Shown here: positions 8,852-16,248 of the stretch, one piece after another
Layout of the letters: every line of letters starts with the position of its first letter
Position numbering within the stretch: the stretch's first letter is position 1
Assembly (NCBI GenBank): GCA_028709045.1
Contig: JAQVXR010000005.1
Location: forward strand, 1-39,103
Length of the DNA: 39,103 nucleotides
Direction: 5' to 3'
Source: Desulfitobacteriaceae bacterium
GTDB taxonomy: Bacteria > Bacillota > Dehalobacteriia > Dehalobacteriales > Dehalobacteriaceae
Position numbers and translations under genes: made by a program
The notes under the pieces: model-generated
Seen by the model: only the letters and a program-made list of their open reading frames with translations
Database searches by the model: none
Told to the model about the DNA's origin: nothing

Positions 8852-9229
8852 CTATGCATCACTGTTATTTTCGTAATAATTTAGAATGGCATTTTTTAAT
8901 GCTGCCGCTCCCATCACCGAACAATGTATTTTTTCTTCCGGCAACCCCCCTAATGCATCAACAATATCGTTTTCCTTGATCTTGAGAGCTTCATCCAAGG
9001 TCTTTCCCTTAGCTAAAATTGTGGTCATACTGCTGGAAGCAATAGCTGCGCAGCAACCTATCACTTGAAAAGAAATATCTTTGATAATATTATCTTCCAC
9101 TTTAATGTACAGTTTCAAATGATCACCGCAATGAGGATCTCCTCCTTCTCCTATTCCATTTGAATTTTCAATAACCCCAACATTTTCCGGATCAAGGAAA
9201 AGTTCCATTACTTTCATGTTGTACCACAT
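8852..9229 (-). CDS. IscU/NifU N-terminal type Fe-S cluster scaffold
   Basis: A 125-aa scaffold on which Fe-S clusters are built from sulfur supplied by a cysteine desulfurase. The three ligand cysteines and the conserved Asp are present: GGDPHCGD (Cys34, Asp36), GCCAAIASSS (Cys59/60) and KIHCSVMG (Cys103). There is no NifU-type C-terminal domain. The usual LPPVK loop is replaced by LPEEK, so interaction with an HscA-type chaperone is doubtful. GGAGG lies nine bases before the ATG. No cysteine desulfurase is adjacent; the nearest is at 16235-17407. A clear sigma-54 promoter sits about 110 bases upstream. Confidence 0.92.
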   Translation of the reverse strand: MWYNMKVMELFLDPENVGVIENSNGIGEGGDPHCGDHLKLYIKVEDNIIKDISFQVIGCCAAIASSSMTTILAKGKTLDEALKIKENDIVDALGGLPEEKIHCSVMGAAALKNAILNYYENNSDA

Positions 9230-9335
9230 CGGCTTTCGCCTCCATTTTTTAAAATAAATTTATCTAATACTAAGTTGTCATCAGGCAGGACTTGAATTTG
9301 AATTTAATAATTATTAATCACCTTATATAAGTATA

Positions 9336-9352
9336 AGCAAATACTATGCCAA
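9336..9352 (-). promoter_or_regulatory. Sigma-54 (-24/-12) promoter upstream of the IscU-like gene
   Basis: Minus strand TTGGCATAGTATTTGCT gives TTGGCA, then TTGCT, with the invariant GG and GC exactly 10 bases apart. Transcription should start about 12 bases past the GC, leaving a leader of about 95 bases. Sigma-54 promoters need an AAA+ activator; none is encoded in this window. The rest of 9230-9430 shows no gene. Confidence 0.75.
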
Positions 9353-9430
9353 ATTGATAACACACCAAATCACCTGTTAAATAGGGATAACGGAGTAGTC
9401 AAATTTTAATACAGGGCACAGAATCAACCT

Positions 9431-9457
9431 AAAAAACCACTCCTCAAGAGAAGTGGT
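9431..9457 (-). terminator. Second of two tandem terminators after the HAD gene
   Basis: Minus strand ACCACTTCT / AGGAGTGGT (one wobble), CTTG loop, then TTTTTT. It insulates the IscU-like promoter from the glycan cassette. Confidence 0.8.
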
Positions 9458-9502
9458 CAACAAAGCATCTAATTTAATTTGTAGACAAATAGAGTTGGGT
9501 TC

Positions 9503-9529
9503 AAAACAAACCCTCTTTTTCAAAAGGGT
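9503..9529 (-). terminator. First terminator after the HAD gene
   Basis: Minus strand ACCCTTTT / AAGAGGGT with one wobble and a GAAA loop, followed by TTTGTTTT. It lies 28 bases after the HAD stop codon. Confidence 0.75.
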
Positions 9530-9556
9530 CTATAATAGTCCCTCAGGCCCACTTTA

Positions 9557-10222
9557 TTATCTAATTAATTCGTGAAACCCAAACAATGAATCCACTACCT
9601 TCTTTGCTTGATACGGAGGATCCATAACTCGATTGGTACATTGTCCCTCTTTTCTTTTCACTTGAACAGTATCCCAGCCCAGCACATTGGGAGCAGCAAA
9701 ATCCTTTTCCGGGTTATCCCCAATGTAAACACAGTCTTCCCCGGTACATCGAAAATACTCCATCACTTTTTGGAAAGGAACAAGGCTTGGCTTCCAACAT
9801 TCTCTGCCGTATTGATCCGAAAAAATAATCAGCTCAAAAAACTTCTCCAGCCCTAATGCCTGCACCTTTTTCTTTTGAACATCCAAATATCCATCAGTGA
9901 TAAGAGCTAATTTAACTCCTTTTAAATTTTCCAAAATCCATTTTGCATCATCATAAAGCTGAATGGACGGCAGGTGCTCCCGATAAACTCCGACCAGCTT
10001 TTCTATGAGCAATTTACTTGAACCCAGATTTAGATGTTTTGCCGCTTGGTTAAAAATATCTCCTCTTTTTCCTTCATCAAACAACTTAATTGCAGTATCA
10101 TAAAAACCTTCTTGCCCTAAGTTTGCCAATACCCATCGGTCAACAGCGGCAAAACCGCTTCGCACAAATCGAGCTTCAGGATATAATGTGTCGTCCAAAT
10201 CAAAGACAGCTATCTTAATCAT
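9557..10222 (-). CDS. HAD-superfamily hydrolase
   Basis: A 221-aa haloacid-dehalogenase-fold phosphatase. Motif I is FDLDDTLY (nucleophile Asp8, acid Asp10), motif II is LITDG (about 113-117), motif III Lys lies in ECWKPS, and motif IV is YIGDNPEKDF. An alpha-helical C1 cap lies between motifs I and II. The start ATG overlaps the upstream ATP-grasp stop as ATGA, so the two are translationally coupled. As the last gene of a three-gene set with an ATP-grasp and a lipid-linked sugar transferase, it is probably a phosphatase for a sugar or nucleotide-sugar intermediate. The substrate is an inference. Confidence 0.85.
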   Translation of the reverse strand: MIKIAVFDLDDTLYPEARFVRSGFAAVDRWVLANLGQEGFYDTAIKLFDEGKRGDIFNQAAKHLNLGSSKLLIEKLVGVYREHLPSIQLYDDAKWILENLKGVKLALITDGYLDVQKKKVQALGLEKFFELIIFSDQYGRECWKPSLVPFQKVMEYFRCTGEDCVYIGDNPEKDFAAPNVLGWDTVQVKRKEGQCTNRVMDPPYQAKKVVDSLFGFHELIR

Positions 10223-11202
10223 AGAATCATATCCCTGGTAAGAAAAATTGCATCATCATAACGAAGCATGACAACCCCATCTTTCCAACCATCAAACACG
10301 ATCACCGGGTTTTCTCCCAGCATCATCTGTAAAATCCAACTGGGGTAATCTGCCCCGGCTTGAATGGAAAGGGGGAACCCTCCTCCAAACCTTGGGTTTA
10401 TTTCAGTCACCTTAATTTGTCCCTCATAAGTTAAAAATAACTGGACGGTAATGCACCCTAAAGCACCCGGTAAGTTTTCCGCTACCTTTTGACCGATAAA
10501 CATTATTTCATAATTTTTAACGGTGATCCCTTTACTTACTTCACCTGCTCTTGTTTCAATGCGTAGCCGGGGGACGACGCATCTTACCTTGCCTTGAAGA
10601 TCTACCAGTACATCCAGGGTGTACTCATCACCGAAAACAAATTCCTGAACGATGGGATCATTCACATAAGATAAAAAAAATTCCAGCTCCCTGGCATTTC
10701 TAATTTTTGTCACCCCGTTACTGCCGCTGCCGGAAGCAGGCTTGATCAATAACGGGTAACGAAGATGGGTATTTTCTAAATTATCGTTGAATGAAATCAT
10801 TTCCGGAGTACTCACGCCCAAACTTCTTAAAAAGGCGTCGGTATTTCTTTTATCAAAACTTATTTCCGTAGTCTCCGGAGATGAAACGAGAATAGTAACT
10901 CCGATTCTCCTAAACTCCTCTTTAACTCTGGATAGAGCCCCCAGCTCCGTGTCTATCAAAGGAATCAGCAGTTTAATTTTGTAGCGGATGCATATTTCTT
11001 TTAAAATTTTTAAATAAGATGGGTGTCCGGCGGGCGGAATTACTTCTTGAAAATCCGCAACAAAAGAGGCGGGTGCGGTTTTAAGCATGTCCGCAGAAAC
11101 AACGACTCCCTCTATCTTTAATTCTTTCATCGCCTCTTTAAAATGCCTGATCAAGGAGACTCTCCGCCCTGAACTGGTAAATAAAATATTAAACCCCTTC
11201 AT
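10219..11202 (-). CDS. ATP-grasp family enzyme (carbamoyl-phosphate-synthase-like)
   Basis: 327 aa. An N-terminal Rossmann-like subdomain starts NILFTSSGRRVSLIRHF, a motif shared by carbamoyl-phosphate-synthase-like ATP-grasp proteins in surface-polysaccharide loci. The ATP-grasp fold follows: KRNTDAFLRSLGVSTPE, LLIKPASGSGSNGVTK (ATP-binding lysine and Gly-rich loop, about 145-160), EFVFGDEYTLDVLVD, and Mg-binding EINPRFGGGFPLS (about 272-284). Such enzymes ligate a carboxylate to an amine via acyl-phosphate. ATGA overlaps at both ends place it tightly between the sugar transferase and HAD genes. The target, perhaps amino-acid decoration of a glycan, is inferred. Confidence 0.85.
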   Translation of the reverse strand: MKGFNILFTSSGRRVSLIRHFKEAMKELKIEGVVVSADMLKTAPASFVADFQEVIPPAGHPSYLKILKEICIRYKIKLLIPLIDTELGALSRVKEEFRRIGVTILVSSPETTEISFDKRNTDAFLRSLGVSTPEMISFNDNLENTHLRYPLLIKPASGSGSNGVTKIRNARELEFFLSYVNDPIVQEFVFGDEYTLDVLVDLQGKVRCVVPRLRIETRAGEVSKGITVKNYEIMFIGQKVAENLPGALGCITVQLFLTYEGQIKVTEINPRFGGGFPLSIQAGADYPSWILQMMLGENPVIVFDGWKDGVVMLRYDDAIFLTRDMIL

Positions 11203-11801
11203 TTAAAATTCTCCTTGTTTCCCCTAAATTCAGGCATAGTAGCATGGCCTTTCTGATTGATTCCTTCGCATCGTAAAACTTTTATAAAAGTGAGAATCAG
11301 AATTTTTAGATCTAACCAAAGAGACTTGTTTTCCACATACCATAAATCCAGCTTAAACTTTTCTTCCCAGCTAATATCATTTCTCCCATTCACTTGAGCC
11401 CAACCGGTAATTCCCGGCCGTACTTCGTGTCTGCGCTCCTGCTCAGGGGAATAAAGGGGCAGGTATTCCATTAACAACGGCCTGGGGCCGACAAAACTCA
11501 TATCTCCTTTAATTACATTCAGCAGCTGAGGCAGTTCATCTATACTATATTTACGCAACAGCCTGCCAAAAGGTGTCATCCGCTGTTCGTCAGGAAGCAA
11601 ATTACCATCACTGTCATAAGCATCAATCATCGTGCGAAACTTATAAAAATAAAACGGCTTGCCATATAATCCGGGACGTTCCTGTTTGTAGAAAACAGGT
11701 TTTCCTAATCTAAAGCGCACTCCCAGCGCTGTCACCACTATTATTGGTGAAAAGAGCACAAGAAAAAAAATCCCAAAAAAGAAATCCAGCATTCGCTTCA
11801 T
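11199..11801 (-). CDS. Monotopic polyprenyl-phosphate sugar-1-phosphate transferase (PglC-type)
   Basis: Starts assembly of a lipid-linked glycan by moving a phospho-sugar from UDP-sugar to undecaprenyl phosphate (PF02397). About 200 aa, the catalytic-core-only form. It has an N-terminal re-entrant hydrophobic helix (FFFGIFFLVLFSPIIVV), FYKQERPG, FYKFRTM, SIDELPQLLNVIKGDMSFVGPRP (catalytic Asp-Glu dyad in DELPQ) and RPGITGWAQVNGRN. The ATG at 11801 gives the family-typical MKRMLD start with GGTGA upstream; an in-frame TTG at 11867 would add 22 residues but has no ribosome site. No glycosyltransferases or flippase follow, so the cassette is incomplete or works with genes elsewhere. Confidence 0.92.
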   Translation of the reverse strand: MKRMLDFFFGIFFLVLFSPIIVVTALGVRFRLGKPVFYKQERPGLYGKPFYFYKFRTMIDAYDSDGNLLPDEQRMTPFGRLLRKYSIDELPQLLNVIKGDMSFVGPRPLLMEYLPLYSPEQERRHEVRPGITGWAQVNGRNDISWEEKFKLDLWYVENKSLWLDLKILILTFIKVLRCEGINQKGHATMPEFRGNKENFK

Positions 11802-11973
11802 TTGTGTCACCAATAATTTGTTTTCCCAGGTTTCAGGGTAGAAAGGTTTTAAAAAAGAAATCCACAAAAACCGGAAGAATTGACTAATCTATTTTATTCT
11901 TAATTAGTTTTATTGGTGACCTATTTACTTATACTAGCCAATATCTTTTAACCCATATACAAAGTCTTTTAAT

Positions 11974-11998
11974 AAAAAAACTGTGGCAAAAGCCACAG
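11974..11998 (-). terminator. Terminator after the glutamate-synthase-like remnant
   Basis: Minus strand CTGTGGC-TTTT-GCCACAG perfect 7-bp stem followed by TTTTTTT. It lies 35 bases past the remnant's last stop codon, as expected for the original gene's terminator. Confidence 0.85.
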
Positions 11999-12032
11999 CA
12001 GACTATTGAGAAAGGTTAGAAAGGGTATTTAA

Positions 12033-12496
12033 TCAGCATTGATCATAAGCCATCGGTACACCTACTCCTCTGGCAATTATCTCATCAAGAGCAAACAAAT
12101 CATCTTTAGATACATCATTTAAAGTTGTTTTTCCCAATGCCCTTAATCCAACTTCCAATTCTTCTTTACAGGAAAGAAAAAATTTGTACAATGCTTGAGC
12201 TGCTTTTTGCTTGTTAAACTTCCCAGCGAGCCTAACGGCCTGTTAATTAACGTCCCTTCCTGCGCTCTCATGTTGGTTTCCACAATAACCTGCTGACCTA
12301 CCCTGTTGGAAGCGGAAATAAATTCCCAGAGGTTTTCGTCATAGGAATCAGTCATGATCGTCCTAATAGATGAATCAGCTATAGTATTAACAAGCTTTCT
12401 CCCTGTCCATTTTGCCCCGTAATAGCCAAAAAACGCCCCCGCAGCAGTAGTCAATAAAATTTTTCCCCGGCTTGAAATAAAATTCATATGCACCAC
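12033..12496 (-). pseudogene. Glutamate-synthase-like (FMN-binding GltB family) gene with deleted core and frameshift
   Basis: The first frame (start 12496, GTG, or ATG at 12487) has a hydrophobic N-terminus, then IRTIMTDSYDENLWEFISASNRVG and VETNMRAQEGTLINRPLGS. This is the N-terminal segment seen just ahead of the FMN barrel in FMN-binding glutamate synthase family proteins (~500 aa). Around 12235-12250 the reading continues one frame over as KFNKQKAAQALYKFF, EELEVGLRALGKTTLNDVS, KDDLFALDEI and GVGVPMAY to the TGA at 12033-12035, which resembles the C-terminal end of the same family. The FMN barrel and Fe-S cysteines (roughly 350 residues) are absent. Flanking expression signals survive. 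Confidence 0.6.
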
Positions 12497-12642
12497 ATCC
12501 TGTTGTCTTTTCTCCTGTTGAATAAGAACGCAGATATACAGAGTTCTTATATCGGATAAAAAGTTAGCTATCGAATAAACTGCCCAGAATGTAATCGCTT
12601 TTATACCGGTTAGATTTTTTGATCCTTGCAGCGTTTATCTCA

Positions 12643-13678
12643 TCATTTTTCTTGTGCGGGAACAAAACCAATGATCACCGGTAAATTTGAACCACCCGGC
12701 GGCATAAAAGTCCATTCCACTTGGTCGCCGCTGTTAAAATGGCCAAGAATCAAAGCCCGGGAGAAAGTTGGACACTGTAATAATGGCAGTATACCCTGGA
12801 GAACAGCCACTCCTCCGCTGAAACTGTCTCCTCCGACAGGAACCAGAAAAACTGTTCCCGGCTGGGTAAACTCAGCATGCAACCGATAATTGGTGCCATA
12901 ATTACCTAATAAAGTAGTCTTTAGCCCGGACGATTCATCTTTACCTTCCAAGACCGGGTCGGAAAACCCGTCGCCGATCATAAAACCGGAAACCTGACCG
13001 CCAAAAGTTACTTGGAAAAATTGATTCCCGCCAGGAAAAGTACCTCGGTCATGGCGTCCGTCGGAAGGAAGGACAGTCCCCCTAGCCTTTTGAGGTATAT
13101 CGTTAAAATCTTCTGCGGGAAGCATGACAAAACTGAACTCCAGTTCATAGTCTGTATAGAGATCCATGATGCCATGCAACAATTCTCCGCTTAAGTAACC
13201 GACACTGTCCGGGTTAAGAATGATGCTATCTTTCGCCGGTAATTGCAAAATTTGCACGGGAGATTCTTTTTCCTGTCGGAGGTAATCCAAATCTCAGGGG
13301 AACCATCGTCCGCCCCTGAATAATTCTTGCCGGGACATCCAGTGAAATATTTTCGTTGCCCCGCCGGGCCAAATTACTACCTACCTGCAATCTTAAGTCT
13401 ATCAGGCAAAAGCGGGCGACCACCATTTTTACCTGAGGTTTCCATTGAACCTTTCCGCCCATGGCCTCAAAGACAGCACGAAAGGGGACCAACACCCGCC
13501 CCCTTTCGATCCTAGGTTCGGTATCAAAAATAATTTCCTCACCGGCAAAGTATACTTGTATCTTGCCTGTCCTGTCTTCCGCTTGAGCTATCCCTGCTGA
13601 AACGGTGAGAATCAGCAACATCGCCAAAAAAAGAATTCTGTTAATAAACTTCCACCTATGATGCATCAAAACTGTCAC
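12643..13678 (-). pseudogene. Copper-amine-oxidase N-domain ('stalk') exported protein, frameshifted
   Basis: The N-terminal frame (13678-13226) has a signal peptide ending near SAGIAQA. It then has a PF07833-type domain: IFDTEPRIERGRVLVPFRAVFEAMGG, ISLDVPARII and GRTMVPLRF. Near 13285 the continuation lies one frame over as DYLRQEKESPVQ and runs ~210 residues to 12643. One extra base in the CTGAGATTTGGATTAC stretch explains the shift; the second frame has a stop immediately before. Together they would give a ~340-aa secreted protein. The C-terminal part, with GHFNSGDQVEW and FMPPGG, is unrecognised. It is either a recent pseudogene or a sequencing error. The start may be the ATG at 13666. 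Confidence 0.7.
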
Positions 13679-13833
13679 TTCCTAATGTAATTAATTCTAT
13701 CACTTCAAAAATTCCAACACTCCTCTTAGGTGAATTAGACGCTTTTTACCCTGCTGGTGTTCCGGTTAATAATATCCAATTATTGTCCTTATACCCCTCT
13801 TAGGAAAGATTTTATCTCATCTTTTTCGCCCAG

Positions 13834-13867
13834 AAAAATAGAGGGGCTCCTTTACCGGAACCCCTCT
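13834..13867 (-). terminator. Terminator of the SLH protein gene
   Basis: Minus strand AGAGGGGTTCC / GGAGCCCCTCT (11 bp, one wobble) followed by ATTTTTCTG, 31 bases after the stop codon. The rest of 13679-13833 shows no gene. Confidence 0.88.
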
Positions 13868-13897
13868 GGGTAAATTGTTATTTTAGAACATTAATAG

Positions 13898-15280
13898 TCA
13901 ATCTACACTAATTTGAAGAACGACAGAGCCACAAACTGTGATTTCAACCTCAAGTTCATCATCATCTTCATATTCGTCCAACAAATCATCTAAATCAGCA
14001 TCATCATCGTCAATTTCGATTTCAGCATCTTCAATGTTAAATGTATATTCCCGCCCGGTCTTTGTCTCAATCGTAATAGTATCATCGTCTTCATCTAAAT
14101 CTACGATCGTGCCTTTATATTCTTTTATGATAGCCTTAATGGTAACTGCCTCTTCTTCGTCATCTTCAGCTTCAATTACCACCTGAAATCCTTCTTGTAA
14201 ATCATCCCAATCAGGATCATCAATATCTTCTATTTCAATTTCGGTATCTTTAGTGATTTCAAAGGAGTACGTATCCTTGCCCTTTTCGATCTCGATCTCA
14301 TCACTATCTATATCCGTTATTTCTCCTTTAAATTCTTTAAGCTCCACTTCTTCTTCATCAGGCTCTACAGTTCTAATGATATAAACCTCACCGTCTGCAT
14401 TAAATGCTAATTTTACGAGGTAGCCTTCCTCCAGGTCTTTAAGGGAAATTCTGTCTTCATCGTCTTCGCCCTCGAGATAAACCTTTACTCGATCAGCTAA
14501 TTCAAATTCCCGTTCTGTCCCATTTCTTTCGATGATAATCATATCATCTTCTACGTCTACAAAAATTCCGTTTACTTTTCTTAACCCTATGTAACCCTCT
14601 TTATCATCATCCACCCGGCCTAAAAGTACTGCCATCTCGGCCCGGGTAATAGGTTTGTTGGGCAAAAAACAGTTCCCGGGAGTACCTTTCATGATGCCGG
14701 ATTTAACCATCAACCGGACTACACCAATTAAATCCGAAGGAATATCATCAACATCTTTAAAATTGAGAGCTTCCATGGTAGCATCTTCGTCTAATTCTAG
14801 GGCTCGGGTAATCATTGCCGCGACAAAAATCCTTTTGGCCCCTTGATTTGGCAAAAATGATCTTAAATCCTGGTCGGTTAAAATTCCCTCTTCATAAGCA
14901 ATTTTAACTGCATCCCGTGCCCAAACAGGAATTTGTTTGGCATGCTTAAATTTACTAAGATCTACATCATCAACATCCGCTGTTAGCCCCAGATCGTTAA
15001 CCAGCATCACAACAGCTTCTGCTTTTGTGACAACATTACTGGGTCTAAAACAGCCGTCAGGATAACCTTTGATCGTACCTTTGGAATACATTTTCAAAAT
15101 AAATTGTTCCGCCCAGTGCCCTTTAAAAACATCCTTAAATTTAAATTTCTCGTATTTCTGGACTTGTACTTTTACTTTTGCCTGGACACCTTTCCCCACA
15201 CCATGAGGAGCGGCAAATGCCGGTACAGCAATGACCGTGATAAAGGCTACAGTCAGCAGCAATGTTAATACTTTCTTCAT
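13898..15280 (-). CDS. SLH-domain surface protein with acidic repeat C-terminus
   Basis: A 460-aa exported protein with a signal peptide (MKKVLTLLLTVAFITVIAVPAFAAP). Three S-layer homology repeats lie at about residues 48-95 (FKDVFKGHWAEQFI, GYPDGCFRPSNVVTKAEAV), 100-160 and 168-220 (MKGTPGNCFLPNKPITRAEMAVLL). They anchor the protein non-covalently to pyruvylated secondary cell-wall polymer. The remaining ~230 residues hold three or four similar beta-type units (KGTIVDLDEDDDTITI, KGEITDIDSDEIEIEKG) that are extremely rich in Asp and Glu. The acidic tail suggests cation binding at the surface; this is inference. GGGAG lies nine bases before the ATG. Confidence 0.9.
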   Translation of the reverse strand: MKKVLTLLLTVAFITVIAVPAFAAPHGVGKGVQAKVKVQVQKYEKFKFKDVFKGHWAEQFILKMYSKGTIKGYPDGCFRPSNVVTKAEAVVMLVNDLGLTADVDDVDLSKFKHAKQIPVWARDAVKIAYEEGILTDQDLRSFLPNQGAKRIFVAAMITRALELDEDATMEALNFKDVDDIPSDLIGVVRLMVKSGIMKGTPGNCFLPNKPITRAEMAVLLGRVDDDKEGYIGLRKVNGIFVDVEDDMIIIERNGTEREFELADRVKVYLEGEDDEDRISLKDLEEGYLVKLAFNADGEVYIIRTVEPDEEEVELKEFKGEITDIDSDEIEIEKGKDTYSFEITKDTEIEIEDIDDPDWDDLQEGFQVVIEAEDDEEEAVTIKAIIKEYKGTIVDLDEDDDTITIETKTGREYTFNIEDAEIEIDDDDADLDDLLDEYEDDDELEVEITVCGSVVLQISVD

Positions 15281-15392
15281 CCAGTTTCACACTCCCTGTT
15301 CAAGTTTTCATAAATATTATTCGAGGGAAAGAAAATTTTTCCGGGGGTTGATTAACAATATTAGCCGTGATCAAAGACTGTCCGGAACCTGT

Positions 15393-15575
15393 TTAAGTAT
15401 CTGTGTTCCTTGTTTTGCGGTAAAAAATGACAATGAAATCGTCCATCCGTTCGCTTTGCATTATAACGTCCTCTTCCTTAAGATTATATACATGTCTTTC
15501 GACTATTTTTTCCAATCTCTGCCGCTCTCTTTCCAGGCTTCCTATTAATATTTCTTTTTTAGCGCAAGTTTTCAT
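15393..15575 (-). CDS. Spo0E-like aspartyl-phosphate phosphatase (divergent)
   Basis: A 60-aa two-helix protein. KKEILIGSLERERQRLEKIVE forms helix 1 and EEDVIMQSERMDDFIVIFYRK forms helix 2, matching PF09388-type Spo0E proteins. These dephosphorylate the response regulator Spo0A~P and delay sporulation. The usual SQELD signature reads SERMD here; the catalytic Asp is kept. The ATG at 15575 is preferred (AGGG nine bases upstream) over the ATG two codons earlier. No terminator separates it from the SLH gene downstream, so readthrough is possible. Confidence 0.6.
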   Translation of the reverse strand: MKTCAKKEILIGSLERERQRLEKIVERHVYNLKEEDVIMQSERMDDFIVIFYRKTRNTDT

Positions 15576-15608
15576 TACCATACTTCCCTATTTATTCTCG
15601 CAACTGGC

Positions 15609-15617
15609 ATTATAACA
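15609..15617 (-). promoter_or_regulatory. Extended -10 promoter of the Spo0E-like gene
   Basis: Minus strand TGTTATAAT, a perfect -10 with TG extension, about 35 bases before the start codon. No convincing -35 is seen. Confidence 0.45.
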
Positions 15618-15735
15618 TGACGGTTGCTGAAAAGATGTCGATTTTGGAGGAACAATTATTATATATTTTATAAGCTATAATAAAGTTGATTCGGTAAAAA
15701 ATTGCGGCTAAAACCCGTGCTCCGGGAGGATAAAT

Positions 15736-15761
15736 CAAAAAGCGGGCTATCACTTCCCGCT
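15736..15761 (-). terminator. Terminator of the selenium cassette
   Basis: Minus strand AGCGGG / CCCGCT stem with a 9-base loop and TTTTGA tail. The stop codon of the last gene lies inside the loop. Confidence 0.6.
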
Positions 15762-16034
15762 CTTTCCTGAAAAAAAACTATGTAAAATGCTTTTTCTTTC
15801 TTCAATCTTGTATTCGACGACCCGCTCAATTTCTATCCCTTTTTCTTTTGCCACCTGTTCTATTATCTCTTGATCCCTTACCTCCGCCTGCAAAGCAATA
15901 CCGCAAGAGGAGCTAATGGATCGGGGAACTGGAATCAGCTTGCCGGGTATGCCGTTATCCTGACAAACCGATTCCAGTTTTATTGCAAAGTGAGATGAGT
16001 AAAAAGTCAATATCAGACAAACTCTTTCCCCCAT
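15750..16034 (-). CDS. DUF3343 putative Se/S carrier protein
   Basis: A 94-aa small protein of the DUF3343 family (PF11823), widely found beside YedF/TusA, YedE and class V aminotransferases in selenium-using bacteria. The family is proposed to carry or relay Se/S; no activity has been shown. Visible are VCLILTFYSSHFAIKLESVCQ, GKLIPVPRSISSSCGIAL (the conserved Cys of the family lies in SSCGIAL) and an alpha/beta C-terminus. The ATG at 16034 follows the TusA-like stop by one base with GAGG before it; an upstream in-frame TTG at 16046 is less likely. Confidence 0.85.
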   Translation of the reverse strand: MGERVCLILTFYSSHFAIKLESVCQDNGIPGKLIPVPRSISSSCGIALQAEVRDQEIIEQVAKEKGIEIERVVEYKIEERKSILHSFFSGKSGK

Positions 16035-16035
16035 A

Positions 16036-16248
16036 CTAAGCCTCAATTTCCAAGGCGTAGTAGTCTTCTTCCTTTATTACTTCCATTTTTAAATTTTTGG
16101 ATGTAACCAATCGGGTGATATTTTCCCGTGCAGTATCACTGTCCACAAGAACACGCAACTTTTCTCCCGGAATTATGTTCTTCAGTTCTTGCTGTGTTCG
16201 AATCACCGGTTCAGGACAGGACATGCCACACACATCAATTTCTCTCAT
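16036..16248 (-). CDS. TusA/YedF-type sulfur(selenium)-carrier protein
   Basis: A 70-aa SirA/TusA fold: IDVCGMSCPEPVIRTQ with the catalytic Cys11 of the CPxP motif, an extra Cys7, then the beta-alpha core. TusA relays persulfide sulfur; YedF homologues in selenium loci are thought to deliver selenium. This one has only the TusA half of the two-domain YedF; the second half is supplied as the separate DUF3343 protein next door. The ATG at 16248 has AAGGAG ten bases upstream and overlaps the aminotransferase stop by 14 bases. An earlier in-frame start at 16281 lacks a ribosome site. Confidence 0.92.
   Translation of the reverse strand: MREIDVCGMSCPEPVIRTQQELKNIIPGEKLRVLVDSDTARENITRLVTSKNLKMEVIKEEDYYALEIEA

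Noticed and set aside
13938-14186. Ser-rich plus-strand frame opposite the SLH protein
   Set aside because: It is the antisense reading of the acidic Asp/Glu codons and carries no start signal.
15618-15735. Possible riboswitch or small RNA between the selenium cassette and the Spo0E-like gene
   Set aside because: Only short stems (for example CCCG/CGGG) can be drawn; there is no recognisable motif and no downstream gene in the right orientation to regulate.
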